22,365 nt of DNA from Priapulus caudatus (GCF_000485595.1 NW_014577288.1:77909-100273), one strand, 5' to 3'. Shown: positions 9,974-19,504, counted from the stretch's first letter. Program-made: numbers and translations. The notes: generated by a model from the letters alone, not told the origin.

Positions 9974-10445
9974 ATGTGTATGAGTATGTGTATGTGCATG
10001 TGTATGTGTTTGTGCATGGGCATGTGCATGTGTATGTGCATATGTATGTGTACGCGTGCGTGTGCGTGTGCGTGTACATGTAAGTTTGGGTGTACGTGTG
10101 CGTGTACGTGTATGTGTATGTGTACGCGTGCGTGTGCGTGTACGTGTATGTGTGCGTGTACGTGTACGTGTATGTGTACGTGTACGTGTACGCGAACGTG
10201 TAAGTGTGAGTGTAGGTGTACATGTACCGATGTACGTGTATGTGTTACTATACGTGTGCGCGTATACGTGTACGTGTACGTGTGCGCATACGTGTACGTT
10301 TATCCTTGACTTACGTGAACATGTATGTATGAGTGTACATTACGTGTACGTGTGTGTCTGCGTGTACGTGTATGTGTCACTGTACGTGTATCCGTGACTG
10401 ACTTACGTGAACGTGTATGTGTGAGTGTACATGTACGTGTGCGTG
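9974..10445. repeat. GTGTAC/GTGTAT hexamer-type satellite
   Basis: Degenerate tandem array on a 6-bp theme (GTGTAY, GTGCAT, GTGCGT). It starts TATGTGTATG-rich and becomes TACGTG-rich. A higher-order unit containing TTTATCCTTGACTTACGTGA and GAACATGTATGTATGAGTGT (10298-10340) recurs at about 10385-10430. Open frames across it are repeat translations. Confidence 0.85.
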
Positions 10446-10671
10446 TGATTTCTACGATAACGTGTGATTCTTGATTGATTTCTACGTAACGGCTCCCTCA
10501 TCGAGCAACACGTGAAAATGTGCTGATGTATGCTTCTACTGTAGGCGGACAAGTAGAAACGTGGGCAGGAAAATTATAGAAATAATACGTAATAGATCGT
10601 GGCTATTTTAGTGTGTGAGAGAGATTGAGAGAATATGGAGGAAGATTAGAAATTGTCGGACGGAGATATGC

Positions 10672-10937
<266 letters not shown>

Positions 10938-11090
10938 TATATGCATGTCTGTTAGTATGTGCAAGACTGTGTGAGTGTGTCTGTCGTGTTCACGTGCGTT
11001 TTATCATATCCATGATCAATCATATCATATCATATCATAGGCTGTGACTGGTTGTCTTGTCCTTATTCATTTATTAAAAAAATTGCACAA

Positions 11091-11293
11091 GGGAGAGATA
11101 GTGATCCGCTAGGGGACGGCTCTGATTGGCTAATTTTGTCTCTTATTTATTTTTATTATTTTTGGCTAATTTTGTTTTATTTTAAAATTATGGTTAGGGT
11201 TAGGATTAGGGTTAGGGTTAGGGTTAGGGTTAACTGATTTCTATATCCGCAACACACTAATAATGCACCATCTAGCGGATCACTATCTCTCCC
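11091..11293. mobile_element. 203-bp MITE carrying telomere-like repeats
   Basis: The left end GGGAGAGATAGTGATCCGCT starts at 11091. Its exact reverse complement (22 bp including the next two bases) ends at 11293. The AT-rich interior contains six TTAGGG-type units. No coding capacity. A target-site duplication could not be identified, so the superfamily is unknown. Confidence 0.75.
11194..11229 (+). repeat. Interstitial TTAGGG repeats (6 units)
   Basis: Six hexamers in register, the second being TTAGGA. The array lies wholly inside the MITE at 11091-11293. It was therefore probably carried by that element rather than left by a chromosome end fusion. Confidence 0.9.
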
Positions 11294-11601
11294 CTGAGAC
11301 CTACTTATTTATAAAGAACTCTTATTAAAACACAATAGACACGTTGTGTAGTGCAACTGGATATGTGCTCACACATACAGATGTGCGCAGCGAACGGCAG
11401 CGGGTAGAGGGGGGGGGGACGATTGCATATACAAATTATCAGGAATCTCCCGTGGCTCGGATGACCACGTAGAATGGCGGTCCCGTCTCCAGAAATACTA
11501 GCCAATGGGGACGTAAAAGAACCACTGAGGACGCAAAGGAACTCTGGCTGTGACCACCCTCAGTGCCATTTGGCTAAAGGCTGACTACATGAACTGACTG
11601 C

Positions 11602-11825
11602 TGAATAAGAATAAGAATAAGAAATAAGAAGAAGGAATAAGAAGAATAAGAAGAAGGAATAAGAAATAAGAAGAAGGAATAAGAATAAGAAATAAGAAGA
11701 AAAAATAAGAAGAATAAGAAGGAATAAGAAGAAAGAATAAGAAGAAGGAATAAGAAGAATAAGAAGGAATAAGAGGAAACAATAAGAAGAAGGAATAAGA
11801 AGAATAAGAAGGAATAAGAATAAAT
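11602..11825. repeat. GAATAA/GAAGAA purine satellite
   Basis: The plus strand is almost free of pyrimidines other than T. Units are GAATAA, GAAGAAG and GAAGGAATAA, with a higher-order repeat of about 30 bp. Minus-strand frames give Phe/Leu/Ser-rich low-complexity translations and are not genes. Confidence 0.9.
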
Positions 11826-12377
11826 TCCCCGCACATTCCAAAGAGAGAATCAGTGCCTTGTGAAATACAAGAAAAGGACACCAAGATACAAGATACAAGA
11901 TACAATGGAGGACTTTGTGGCTGTTGTTTTATGGGTTTCCAAGAAAACAATGAACAATCAACGGATTTCCAGGTAATTTACTGCGGAGAGCAAGTAGTAT
12001 CAGTCCGTAAATGGCGCGCGCAAATACGCAGATACATTTGAGGGCCGTAGCAGAGGAACATGACGGGAAATTCTTGCGCGTAGCAATGGTGGGAAACAGT
12101 CGGAAACGGCTGAGTAATTTCGCTTAAACGCAGTTTTTTCCACACTTCCTGTGAACTCACATAACGTTTCTCGGTCGAAATGAACAAACAACACCCTCAA
12201 CAACACCCCTGTCGATTTTAAAGCGGCTACCCCCACATGTACGAAAATGACATAGGTCTCAATCTGGACATCATCTCTATCCTTGAACCTCCGTGAGTCT
12301 AACCCCGCGTCTGTTTCATCAATATTCGCTTTCTCATTGCATGGCCGTAGCCTCTGGGGGCAGGGGCAAGGGGGCAG
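11826..12377. other. Unassigned stretch
   Basis: No exon with supporting splice sites was found. A minus-strand open frame near 12000-12452 has no recognisable domain and crosses the foldback element edge, so I do not call it. A short tandem ACAAGATA repeat lies at 11883-11903. Confidence 0.35.
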
Positions 12378-12386
12378 GTGCTCCCC

Positions 12387-12479
12387 TAGCTCTAGTACTA
12401 TTGCCCGCGTACATTGACTGCCGCAGGCGAGAGGCTTGCATGCGGCAGTCAATGTACGCGGGCTATAGTACTAGAGCTA
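12387..12479. mobile_element. 93-bp foldback element, same family as 3298-4032
   Basis: The arms are 39-40 bp, with a single mismatch in the TACTATTGCCC/TACTATAGCCC region, around a 15-bp loop (12426-12440). The edge TAGCTCTAGTACTAT, then GCCCG, then CATTGACTGCCGCAGG aligns with the ends of the element at 3298-4032. Flanks GTGCTCCCC (12378-12386) and GTGCTCCCT (12480-12488) form a 9-bp target-site duplication with one mismatch. This is a minimal internal-deletion derivative, or the smallest member, of the family. Confidence 0.85.
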
Positions 12480-12488
12480 GTGCTCCCT

Positions 12489-12900
12489 TAGATTTTCGAG
12501 CAAAATTGAAGAATAAGCGTAGCTAATAATCGTAAATAACCCTAACGGGATTTCATTGGCCACTTATCCGTGAAAGCCTTGTATCAGACCCATCCCTACC
12601 ACACTATGGTATGGACGTCGATCACGAACTGCGCCCGTCGCTCATCATTACACAGTTGTGTCATAAAATTTAGCTCCCCCTAGCGATTTGCTCAGGCTAC
12701 GGCCCTGCATTGTGTTTCCTTTTCGCCTCTCACGGCTAACGTCTACTCTCGCTCACTTTCATCAGCATAAACCCGTGTGTGGCCACTCCTCGACATTAGC
12801 TCCATATTTGAAGTAATTATTCTGCCTTGATGTGTATTTTGTTTCCTGGTAGGATAACGTATTCTACTTCATACGGTAATAGTATCACTGATACGTATAC
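12489..12900. other. Unassigned stretch
   Basis: No coding exon, RNA gene or terminal repeat was recognised. Confidence 0.35.
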
Positions 12901-12901
12901 A

Positions 12902-12904
12902 TGT

Positions 12905-12987
<83 letters not shown>

Positions 12988-12999
12988 CACGCACGCGCG
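12902..12999. repeat. GT array ending in GCGCGC/ACGC
   Basis: (GT)n of about 80 bp followed by GCGCGCGCACGCACGCGCG. Alternating purine-pyrimidine sequence. Confidence 0.95.
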
Positions 13000-13222
13000 T
13001 AAATAAATACATATATATACGTAAAGGCAGCGTGTATTATATGTGCATGCATTTTCGTCTTAGTACCCTAGTGTATTTTGGCCTATATGGCTATCATATC
13101 CCCAGCTATCACATACTGAGCTCTCGAAAAACAATGATATTATTATTATATATCGATTATAGTATATATTATATATATTATATGTTATATTATGAGGTAA
13201 TGATGGTCGTTGGGTCTCGCGC

Positions 13223-13758
13223 GTTAGAGCGAGAGACGAATACCCCATACAGACTGCAAAATTTGTCCCGGACTAATTTATCCCGTGCCTAGCCCGTATT
13301 TGGAGCGGGATAGCGTGTACACACTGCAAAAATTTGCGCGGGGTGGTGACTGTGCGCGCGCTAGTTTAATACCATATAAAAATCGTCGTCTGTATGGGGT
13401 AGAATTTTGCGTGCGTGTTGAAATTCTTTCGCTCAATACGGTCACGACGTATTTAGGAAACAGAGCGGCGTCGCCATGCGGCCGAGGCCGGTGACCACGG
13501 CGACGCGTCGTCGACCAGGCGACACCTCCGGGAGCTGACAAGCTATAACGGCAATGTTGTCTGCGGAGAGTGACTTCTATCAGGGGAACACAGGCGCACC
13601 CAGAACACGACGAGAAGGTTCGGCTCGATTTCTTTCCTTCTTTTTATATACGTATAGACAGCGGACAGACGTTGAGAGAAGGAGGAGAAGCGCAGAAGCC
13701 GAGGTCTTCAGAAGCCGCTGTGGTAAAGAACGGGAACCTGTTCACAGCACAGGCCAAG
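13223..13758 (+). promoter_or_regulatory. CpG-rich putative promoter and 5' UTR of the adhesion-like gene
   Basis: CpG density rises sharply from about 13215 until the start codon. Two TATA candidates are present: TATAAAAA at 13375-13382, which would place transcription start near 13405, and TTTTTATATA at 13641-13650, with a start near 13675. If the first is used, the leader contains short upstream frames: ATG GGG TAG at 13394, a 20-codon frame at 13476, and a frame at 13554 that overlaps the main start out of frame. The second avoids all of these. A partial repeat (ACTGCAAAATTTG, 13253 and 13323) lies upstream. Promoter activity is inferred only. Confidence 0.45.
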
Positions 13759-13795
13759 ATGAATGGCCTATTGGTCACTCTCCTACTTCTACTCG
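13759..13795 (+). CDS. Exon 1: start and signal-peptide core of adhesion-like gene
   Basis: ATG at 13759 lies in a good context (GCCAAGATGA, A at -3). It opens MNGLLVTLLLLL, a typical signal-peptide hydrophobic core. The exon ends after one base of the next codon, at a canonical donor TCG|GTACGT (13796). Without the splice the frame runs into GT repeats giving meaningless Cys/Val/Arg/Ala. The phase-1 end matches the phase-1 start of exon 2 at 18223, forming codon GTA (Val). The six exons together give 273 codons with no stop, so I treat them as one gene. Exon 1 is separated from exon 2 by 4.4 kb, most of which is a Helitron. Confidence 0.7.
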
Positions 13796-13809
13796 GTACG
13801 TCGGTGTGC

Positions 13810-13844
<35 letters not shown>

Positions 13845-14466
13845 CGTGTGTACGTGCGTGCGCGCGTGCGTGCGTGCGTGTGTGCGTGAGTGTGTGAGTG
13901 CGTTATTGTGTGTGCGCGCGTGCGCGCGTGAGTGCGTTATTGTGTGTGCGCGCGTGCGTGCGTGGGTGCGTTTTTGTGTGTGCGTGTATGTGTGCGTTAT
14001 TGTGTGTGCGTGCGTATGTGGGTGTATCCGCGAGCGAGTGTGCGTGTGCACATTCGTTTGTGCATGTTCGTGCGTGCGCGCGTGCGTGCGTGAGTGCGTG
14101 AGTGCGTTATTGTGTGTGCGTGCGTGTGTGAGTGTGTCCGCGAGCGTGTGTCCGTGCACGCATTCTTTTGTGCATGTTCGTGCGTGCGTGCGTGGATGTG
14201 TGAGTGCGTTATTTTGTGTGTGTGCGTGTGTGAGTGTGTCCGCGAAGGAGTGTCCGTGCGCGCATTCTTTTGTGCATGTTCGTGCGTGTGTGTGTGAGTG
14301 CGTGAGTGCGTTATTTTGTGTGCGTGTGTGTGTGGTTGTGTCCGCGAGCGAGTCTCCGAGCGCGCATTCTTTTGTGCATGTTTGTGCGTGCGTGTGTGAG
14401 TGCGTGAGTGCGTTATTGTGTGTGCGTACGTGTGTGGGTGTGTCCGCGAGCATGTCCGTGCGCGCA
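13796..14466 (+). repeat. Intron 1 minisatellite, ~102-110 bp unit (left part)
   Basis: After an initial GT/GC tract (13800-13890), a tandem repeat forms. The landmark TCCGCGAG occurs at 14027, 14137, 14239, 14341 and 14443, giving spacings of 110, 102, 102 and 102 bp. Each unit also has GAGTGCGTTATT and TTTGTGCATGTTCGTG. The fifth unit is cut off after GTCCGTGCGCGCA at 14466, where the Helitron begins. Open frames across it on both strands are repeat translations. Confidence 0.9.
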
Positions 14467-14674
14467 TCTACTATATAATAGTAGAAAGAGCCGAAGTGTC
14501 GTTTTCCGTATCTCCTCCGAAACAGTGCCACGTGTGCTCGCACGAATCGAGCTGGGGCCCCTTCTGGGCGTCGCGAATACATTCCGCTAAGTTAGAACGC
14601 GATTTTTTTTTATCGTAAAGTGACTTTTGGAGGCAATTTTCTAAAAAGTTATGTGCCGGAAGAAACTTCAGCAT

Positions 14675-14843
14675 TCATCGGCGGAAACCAGCACCAACTT
14701 TTAAAATCGCAAAATCCGCATGCGCAGTCCAAGCAGAGTACGTGAATCACCTTGTGATTGACGTGCTCTCATCGGAAACCCGCACCAAATTTTAAGATCG
14801 CCAAATCCGCATGCGCAGTCCAATCAGAGCATGTGAATTACCT
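14675..14843. repeat. ~95-bp tandem pair inside the Helitron
   Basis: Copies at about 14675-14753 and 14770-14843 share AAATCCGCATGCGCAGTCCA with CATCGG..AAACC..CACCAA in front. A further partial match, TTTTTAAGATCGCCAAATCC, occurs near 15737-15757. These may be subterminal repeats of the element. Confidence 0.75.
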
Positions 14844-15049
14844 GCTACCGCAACGTTCAAGGTCACGGCGTGGACGAAGACGGCTTGGAGTAAATCTCGA
14901 TTTTCACGCTTTTCAACCTTCATAATTTTTTTCTAAACCTGACTTACTTGATTTCTGGTATTTCCTGTACATCCAGCATTTGTCAATAAACACATATCAC
15001 ACAGTGCCATGTCATAAAATACTACAAAATACTGTACACTATATCAGGG

Positions 15050-15540
15050 ATAGAAATAGGAGTCCGCATCCTTAATAATTATCAACCCCTCATAGTATGA
15101 AACGATAGGACGAAGGAGCTACTGGTTTTCGTTTTACTTTCGTTCATCCCTCCCAGGCGCCCGTCACTCCTACGCAGTCATAAACATGCTGTACACACGG
15201 CATCGCTTCGCGCCGTAGACATGAAACAATCGCTCGCCCGTACATCAATCGGCACCGCTGCTTGCCATGACTCGCGGACATCGTACGCGCTAGCGGCAGG
15301 CGCGGTACACGCTGGCTATCTGTAACACCCGCTGTTGACTTCGCTGTCAGTCTACTGTCAGGTACTGTTCAAGGTATAATTTCAATTTTTACATTCTTAC
15401 CCCCCCCCCCAATTTTTTCAAAAAATTTGACGTTTCACAAAATTGACCCCTGGTTCCCAAAATCGACCCTGGGACATCAAAATCCGCCGATTTCGCGGTA
15501 TCCGCGGAATTAATCTCATCCCTAAGCTGCGGTATGCCGA
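15050..15540. other. Helitron interior without simple repeats
   Basis: This stretch is CpG-containing and of mixed composition, unlike the rest of the cargo. It could be captured host sequence, as Helitrons often carry, but no exon or motif is recognisable. A C10 run lies at 15401-15410. Confidence 0.3.
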
Positions 15541-15544
15541 AAGG

Positions 15545-15745
15545 TGAGCCAGTGTAGCCCGGTGTGTGATGCCGTGTGTGGTGCGTGTTCGTGTCGAGTG
15601 GCGTGTATGTGTGTTGCGCGCCCGTTGTGTCTGTAAATGTGGTATGTGTGTGCTTGGTGCGCGTTGCAGGGATTGTGGCGTGCGCAGATGGCCGGTATGG
15701 TATGTGAATGCGGTTGGGTGCGGTGCGGGTTGTTGACTTTTTAAG
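15545..15745. repeat. GT-rich minisatellite cluster 1 in Helitron
   Basis: Diverged units containing CTGTAAATGTGGTATGTGTG and TATGTGAATGCGG. These motifs recur in the clusters at 16545-16690 and 17300-17600. Confidence 0.6.
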
Positions 15746-15784
15746 ATCGCCAAATCCACATGCGCACACACGCACACCACGTGA

Positions 15785-15881
15785 TCTATTATACTAACTA
15801 TCATATAATGCTAATATAATATATAATAGAATATTATATATATATAATAATTATATTATATTAAGTTAGTTATAATAGAAT
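15785..15881. repeat. AT-rich inverted repeat (~97 bp hairpin)
   Basis: TCTATTATACTAACTA at the left is mirrored by TAGTTATAATAG-type sequence at 15870-15881, with one indel. The interior is almost pure A/T and partly self-complementary. It separates minisatellite cluster 1 from the GT/G-rich block. It may be a tiny nested MITE or simply AT-repeat. Confidence 0.5.
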
Positions 15882-15884
15882 GAG

Positions 15885-16545
15885 TGAGCACACACCATTG
15901 TGTGTTGTGTGTGTGTGTGTGTGGTGTGGTGTGTGTATGTGTGTGTGTGTGCTGTGTGTGTGTGATGTGCGAGTGGTGTGTGTGTGTGAGGTGTGTGTGT
16001 GTTGCCGGTTCTTTCTGCGGGGGGGGGTCCCGTAGGGGGGGGCTTTTTGGGGGGGGGCTTTTTTTTCTTTTTTGGGGGGCCTTGGGGGCTGGCGGGGGGG
16101 GGGGGGGTTTTTTTTTGTTTCGGCCGGGCGGGGATTGTTCGGCGGGGGGCGTTTTTTTGGCGGGGGGGGGTTTTTTTTTTTTTTTTTTTTTTTTTTTTGG
16201 GTTTTTTTTTGTTCGGTTTTTTTTGCTGGGGGGGCGGCGGGCCGCGTTTTTTTTTTCGGCGGGGCTTTTTTTTTTTTTGGCCGGGGGGGGGGGGCCCGGC
16301 GGGCGGCGTTTTGGCGCGGGTCGGGCGGGGGGGGTTCTTTTTTCGCTGGGGGTCCTGGGGTTGGCTTTTTGGGGGGGGGGGGGGGGGGTGTTGAGAGAGT
16401 GTGTGTGTGTGTGAGTGTGCGGTCCCCCTCTGTGTGTGTGTGTGTCGTTGCTGTGCTGTGTGTGTGTGTGTGTGTGTGTGTGTGCTCTGTGTGTGTGTGT
16501 GTGTGGTCCGTGCCGTGCGTGGTGTTAGTGCGTGCGTGTTCGTGC
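15885..16545. repeat. GT repeats and G/T homopolymer block
   Basis: The plus strand is almost only G and T. From 16018 to 16390 long runs of G (up to about 17) alternate with long runs of T (up to 22). GT dinucleotide repeats flank it. Frames here translate as Gly/Phe or Pro/Lys homopolymers and are not genes. Base accuracy in such sequence is doubtful. Confidence 0.85.
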
Positions 16546-16795
16546 GTGTGCTGTGCGGGTGTAAGCCGCGCCCGTGTGTGTGTGTAAATATGGTATGTGT
16601 CGTGCGTAAGGGCGCGTTGATTTTGGTGGTATGCCCCGTATGTGTGTGAATACGGGTGCGTGCGTGCCCGTGTGTGGTGTGTGTGGGTGTCTGTGCGCGC
16701 GGTGGCGCAATAGTAGGCGATCGCGCCGGCAGTGTGTGCAAGATATATTTGACAACGGCGAGGGTGTAACGTGCCCGCCACTTATCGCTCCCTAT
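16545..16795. repeat. GT-rich minisatellite cluster 2 with shared flank
   Basis: Contains GTAAATATGGTATGTG and CCCCGTATGTGTGTGAATAC, as in cluster 3. It is followed by TTTGACAACGGCGAGGGTGT and CGTGCCCGCC (about 16749-16781), matching the sequence after cluster 3 near 17615-17645. So a larger segment is duplicated within the Helitron. Confidence 0.65.
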
Positions 16796-17177
16796 GCTCT
16801 CATATTCATTTAGAGCGCCGTTATCCAGTGTGTCATAACAGCCACACACATCACCGACACTTATATATAGCATAACATTGTTGAAATTGTGAGTTAAAGT
16901 ATTAATGTGTTTTTCTCACGGGTTTTAATGATAATATACGCTATACTAAATGTAAGATTAACATGGGTTTGTATATTAATGAAAGCATTTAATTAGGTGG
17001 GGGCCTCAACCTAGCATAGCAAGCCACCACTAAACGCACGCACGCCCACCGGGCACGCGCACACAGCACACACACGCACACACTAAAGCCATTGCGGGCT
17101 GCGGTGTATATTACAACAGCCGGATCACTGCGCGCACAAGCTGGAAGTGCGAACGAGAGACGGCTGCAGTTGTGGTT

Positions 17178-17205
17178 GTATGTGTGTGTATGTGTATGTA
17201 TGTGT

Positions 17206-17290
<85 letters not shown>

Positions 17291-17610
17291 TGTCCACGCG
17301 TGCTCATGTGAGTGCGCGCCCGTCTATGTGGTATGTGTGTGCGTGGGTGCGCGTGTGATTGTGCGTGCGCATGCCCGTATGTGTGTGAATGCGGTGTGTG
17401 CGTGCGCATGCCCGTATGTGTGTGAATGCGGTGTGTGCATGCGGGCGCGCGTGTGTGTGATGTGAGTGTGCGCGCCCGTGAGTCTGTAAATGTGGTATGT
17501 GTGTGGGTGGGTGCGCGTGTGATTGTGCGTGCGCATGCCCGTATGTGTGTGAATGCGGTGTGTGCATGCGGGCGCGCGTGTGTGTGATGTGTGTGTGCGC
17601 GCGTGTGTGC
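17178..17610. repeat. GT/GCGT array and minisatellite cluster 3
   Basis: A (GT)n then (GCGT)n array (17178-17290) leads into units containing GCATGCCCGTATGTGTGTGA at 17368, 17407 and 17530, with an internal ~40-bp duplication. The longer unit, beginning GCGCGCCCGT, repeats about every 120-160 bp. Confidence 0.8.
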
Positions 17611-17639
17611 AAATATTGACAACGGGAGGTGCAACCCTG

Positions 17640-17988
17640 CCCGCGGCCTCCATGCACTGACTTTCAAGAAAGTATATCTTCAAAACAAACTACTCAATAA
17701 TTTTTTTTAACGAATTTGACTTATTATTGATGCTTCTAACCAGAATAATATTTTCAAAAATAATATATAAATAAGTGAAATTGTACTATGAAATCACCCC
17801 CTTTTCCTTTTTTTGAAAAGGTAAAATTTCAGATTTTATATATATTTACATACAACTTTTTTGAAACAATTATTGATATATGACTCGAGTCTAAATATCA
17901 GTATTTTTCGTTTACTGTAAGTACATTCTCAAATAAAAGTGAGAGATAAATGGTTAAACCGCCATTTTCAAATCAGACCCCACTCAAA
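17640..17988. other. AT-rich Helitron 3' region
   Basis: AT-rich sequence before the terminal hairpin, with no open frame of note and no RNA gene recognised. Confidence 0.4.
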
Positions 17989-18015
17989 CCCGTCTGGAGG
18001 ACGGGTAATAGCTAG

Positions 18016-18160
18016 TTCACATTTATTTGTGCATGTTCGTACGTGCGTGTGTGAGTGCGTGAGTGCGTTATTTTTGTGCGTGCGTGTGTGGGTGTGTCCG
18101 CGAGCGTGTGTCCGTGCGCGCATTCGCTTGTGCATGTTCGTGCGTGCGCGTGCACAATAT
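18016..18160 (+). repeat. Intron 1 minisatellite (right part, after Helitron)
   Basis: Immediately after the Helitron the repeat unit resumes: TTCACATTTATTTGTGCATG corresponds to TTCTTTTGTGCATG of the left array. Landmarks GAGTGCGTTATT (18061) and TCCGCGAG (18097) follow, then a partial next unit ending near 18155. About 1.3 units remain. Confidence 0.9.
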
Positions 18161-18222
18161 TGCATGCACTCATGGCTGTGTATGAGTCAACTATATCCTA
18201 AGGTGTTCTCCGCTTGTTTCAG

Positions 18223-18295
18223 TAGCTACGTGTATGTTTGCACCACTCTCATCGGGTTTGAAATATTGTGGAAAACCCGGAGGTTCTGGAATAGA
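18223..18295 (+). CDS. Exon 2: end of signal peptide and mature N-terminus
   Basis: A strong acceptor (TTCTCCGCTTGTTTCAG) and a perfect donor (ATAGA|GTAAGT) bound a 73-bp exon. Entered in phase 1, it reads V(13)ATCMFAPLSSG, then LKYCGKPGGSGI (residues 25-36), and leaves in phase 2 as GA. Exon 1 plus this exon gives a signal peptide of about 24 residues, with likely cleavage near SSG|LKYC. The phase-2 exit joins exon 3 (GAG, Glu37). No other frame fits both neighbours. The Gly-rich CGKPGGSG stretch is short and unclassified. The exon is too short to be found by frame length alone. Confidence 0.72.
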
Positions 18296-18353
18296 GTAAG
18301 TTCATATCACAAACTACGATTACTACTCTACACTATTATTATCATATATATAT

Positions 18354-18465
18354 ATAGAGAGAGAGAGAGGAAAGAGAGAAAGGAGATAGAGAGGAGAGAG
18401 ATGTGAGAGAGAAGAGAGACGAGAGAGAAGAGAGAGAGAGAGAGAGAAGAGGAGCATAGAGGGGG
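18354..18465. repeat. GA-rich array in intron 2
   Basis: Follows (AT)n directly. GA with GGA, AAGA and CGA interruptions. Starts about 58 bp after the intron 2 donor. Confidence 0.9.
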
Positions 18466-18534
18466 GGAAGGGAGAAAAGCGCGCGGAGGAAAAGCGCGAG
18501 AGGAAGGCGAGCCGAGAGGTGTGAATAGGACCAA

Positions 18535-19100
18535 TTTTCAGTGTTAGAATAAAGATGATTTAAGTGGCGAGAGGAATAATAAGCTAATTATATATTATAT
18601 ATATATATTTATATATTAATATATATGTGAATATATACGCAATGTGACTTATGACACACGACGCTCAGACTATAAAATTTCTTCATTCGGCATTTTGTGC
18701 ATTGCGATCACTCTATTTGATATGGCAACATCATCAACAACATTATGTATTATTTGTTGATGATAACATAAGCATGTTAATACGGTGCGGGCACGCCATG
18801 TTTGGTAGTTCGACGGATAGCTGCCATGGCCTCATGTAACTATAAGGGAGGCTGCGATTGCGGATACCCTGCTGCGTCCGGATTTACACTGCAAACGACC
18901 TCGTATTCCCGCGTGCATTGCACGATAAAATTCTGTTCAACAAGCTAAAAATAATGCCCTGTGTATCTAAAACTTTGCGACGCCGTGTACTATTATTATT
19001 ACCAAGCCAGCAGCAATATTAACTGTGGACAAACGAAACGCTATGACAAAAGGTAACTCTATTCGATCAAGAGCGTAATTCGGTTATGCTCAATAATTAT
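18535..19100. other. Intron 2, unique-looking sequence
   Basis: Apart from an AT palindromic run at 18588-18640, no repeat, exon or RNA gene was recognised. Confidence 0.4.
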
Positions 19101-19107
19101 ATGACTT

Positions 19108-19187
19108 GTGTGTGTGTGTGTGTGTATGTGTGTGTGGTGTTTGTGTGTTTTGATGAAGAGAGAGAGAGAGAGACGAGAGAGAGAGTG
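19108..19187. repeat. GT array then GA array in intron 2
   Basis: (GT)n at about 19108-19150 is followed by a GA tract at 19155-19187. Short simple repeats only. Confidence 0.85.
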
Positions 19188-19504
19188 CAGCGTGCAAGTT
19201 TCCTTAGTGTCCAAAACGTACAAATTCCGGTGTTTAAACGATCATTTCTCAGATAAATCGGAAAATGCAGTAAATATAGACAAATGCGCGTGCTGTTGTG
19301 AGATAACATGCACACGCCATCGTTCACCACCGCTGAGGACACCATCTATGTTTCAACCTCGACTCCCATCAGCCACTAAGATCTACGTTGTTATGGCAGT
19401 CGACTTCGACACGTGAGTTTAGGCGCGCGCGTTGGTTCCGTAAAAGTCGATGAGATTGCCAAGGAATCATGAACGCAATAACACAGAGACTCGACCTACT
19501 GTTA

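Larger units (their letters stand above)
14467..18015 (+). mobile_element. Non-autonomous Helitron, 3549 bp, in intron 1
   Basis: The 5' end is TCTACTATATAATAGTAGAA, with the diagnostic TC start. The 3' end has a perfect 6-bp hairpin (CCCGTC-TGGAG-GACGGG, 17989-18005), then TAATAG and CTAG, matching the Helitron CTRR terminus. The bases flanking the element are A (14466) and T (18016), the usual AT target. No Rep/helicase frame exists, so transposition would need an enzyme from elsewhere. The cargo is mostly repeats: a ~95-bp tandem pair near the 5' end, several GT-type minisatellite clusters, and a G/T homopolymer block. Orientation follows the TC and CTRR ends. Confidence 0.88.

Noticed and set aside
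11560-11950. Hydrophobic Phe/Leu/Ser minus-strand frames that look like membrane proteins
   Set aside because: They are the complement of the GAATAA satellite; all three frames look alike.
12000-12452. 150-codon minus-strand open frame
   Set aside because: No recognisable motif, no matching splice partner, and its start lies within the foldback element.
13570-14478. 302-codon plus-strand open frame through the minisatellite
   Set aside because: Its first part covers the 5' UTR and exon 1, but after the donor at 13796 it is repeat-encoded Cys/Val/Arg/Ala. It also lacks an ATG upstream of 13759 in frame.
13644-14582. 312-codon minus-strand open frame
   Set aside because: His/Thr/Ala repeats are the complement of the GT/GC minisatellite, which is free of stops by composition.
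15884-16587. Gly/Phe-rich plus-strand frames
   Set aside because: Direct products of alternating G and T runs; base accuracy is doubtful.
15866-16873. Long minus-strand frames of 303-335 codons rich in Pro and Lys
   Set aside because: They are translations of CA repeats and C/A homopolymers inside the Helitron cargo. No domain is visible, and overlapping frames stay open equally.
18016-18160. Independent second minisatellite locus
   Set aside because: It continues the unit broken at 14466, so it is one array split by the Helitron.
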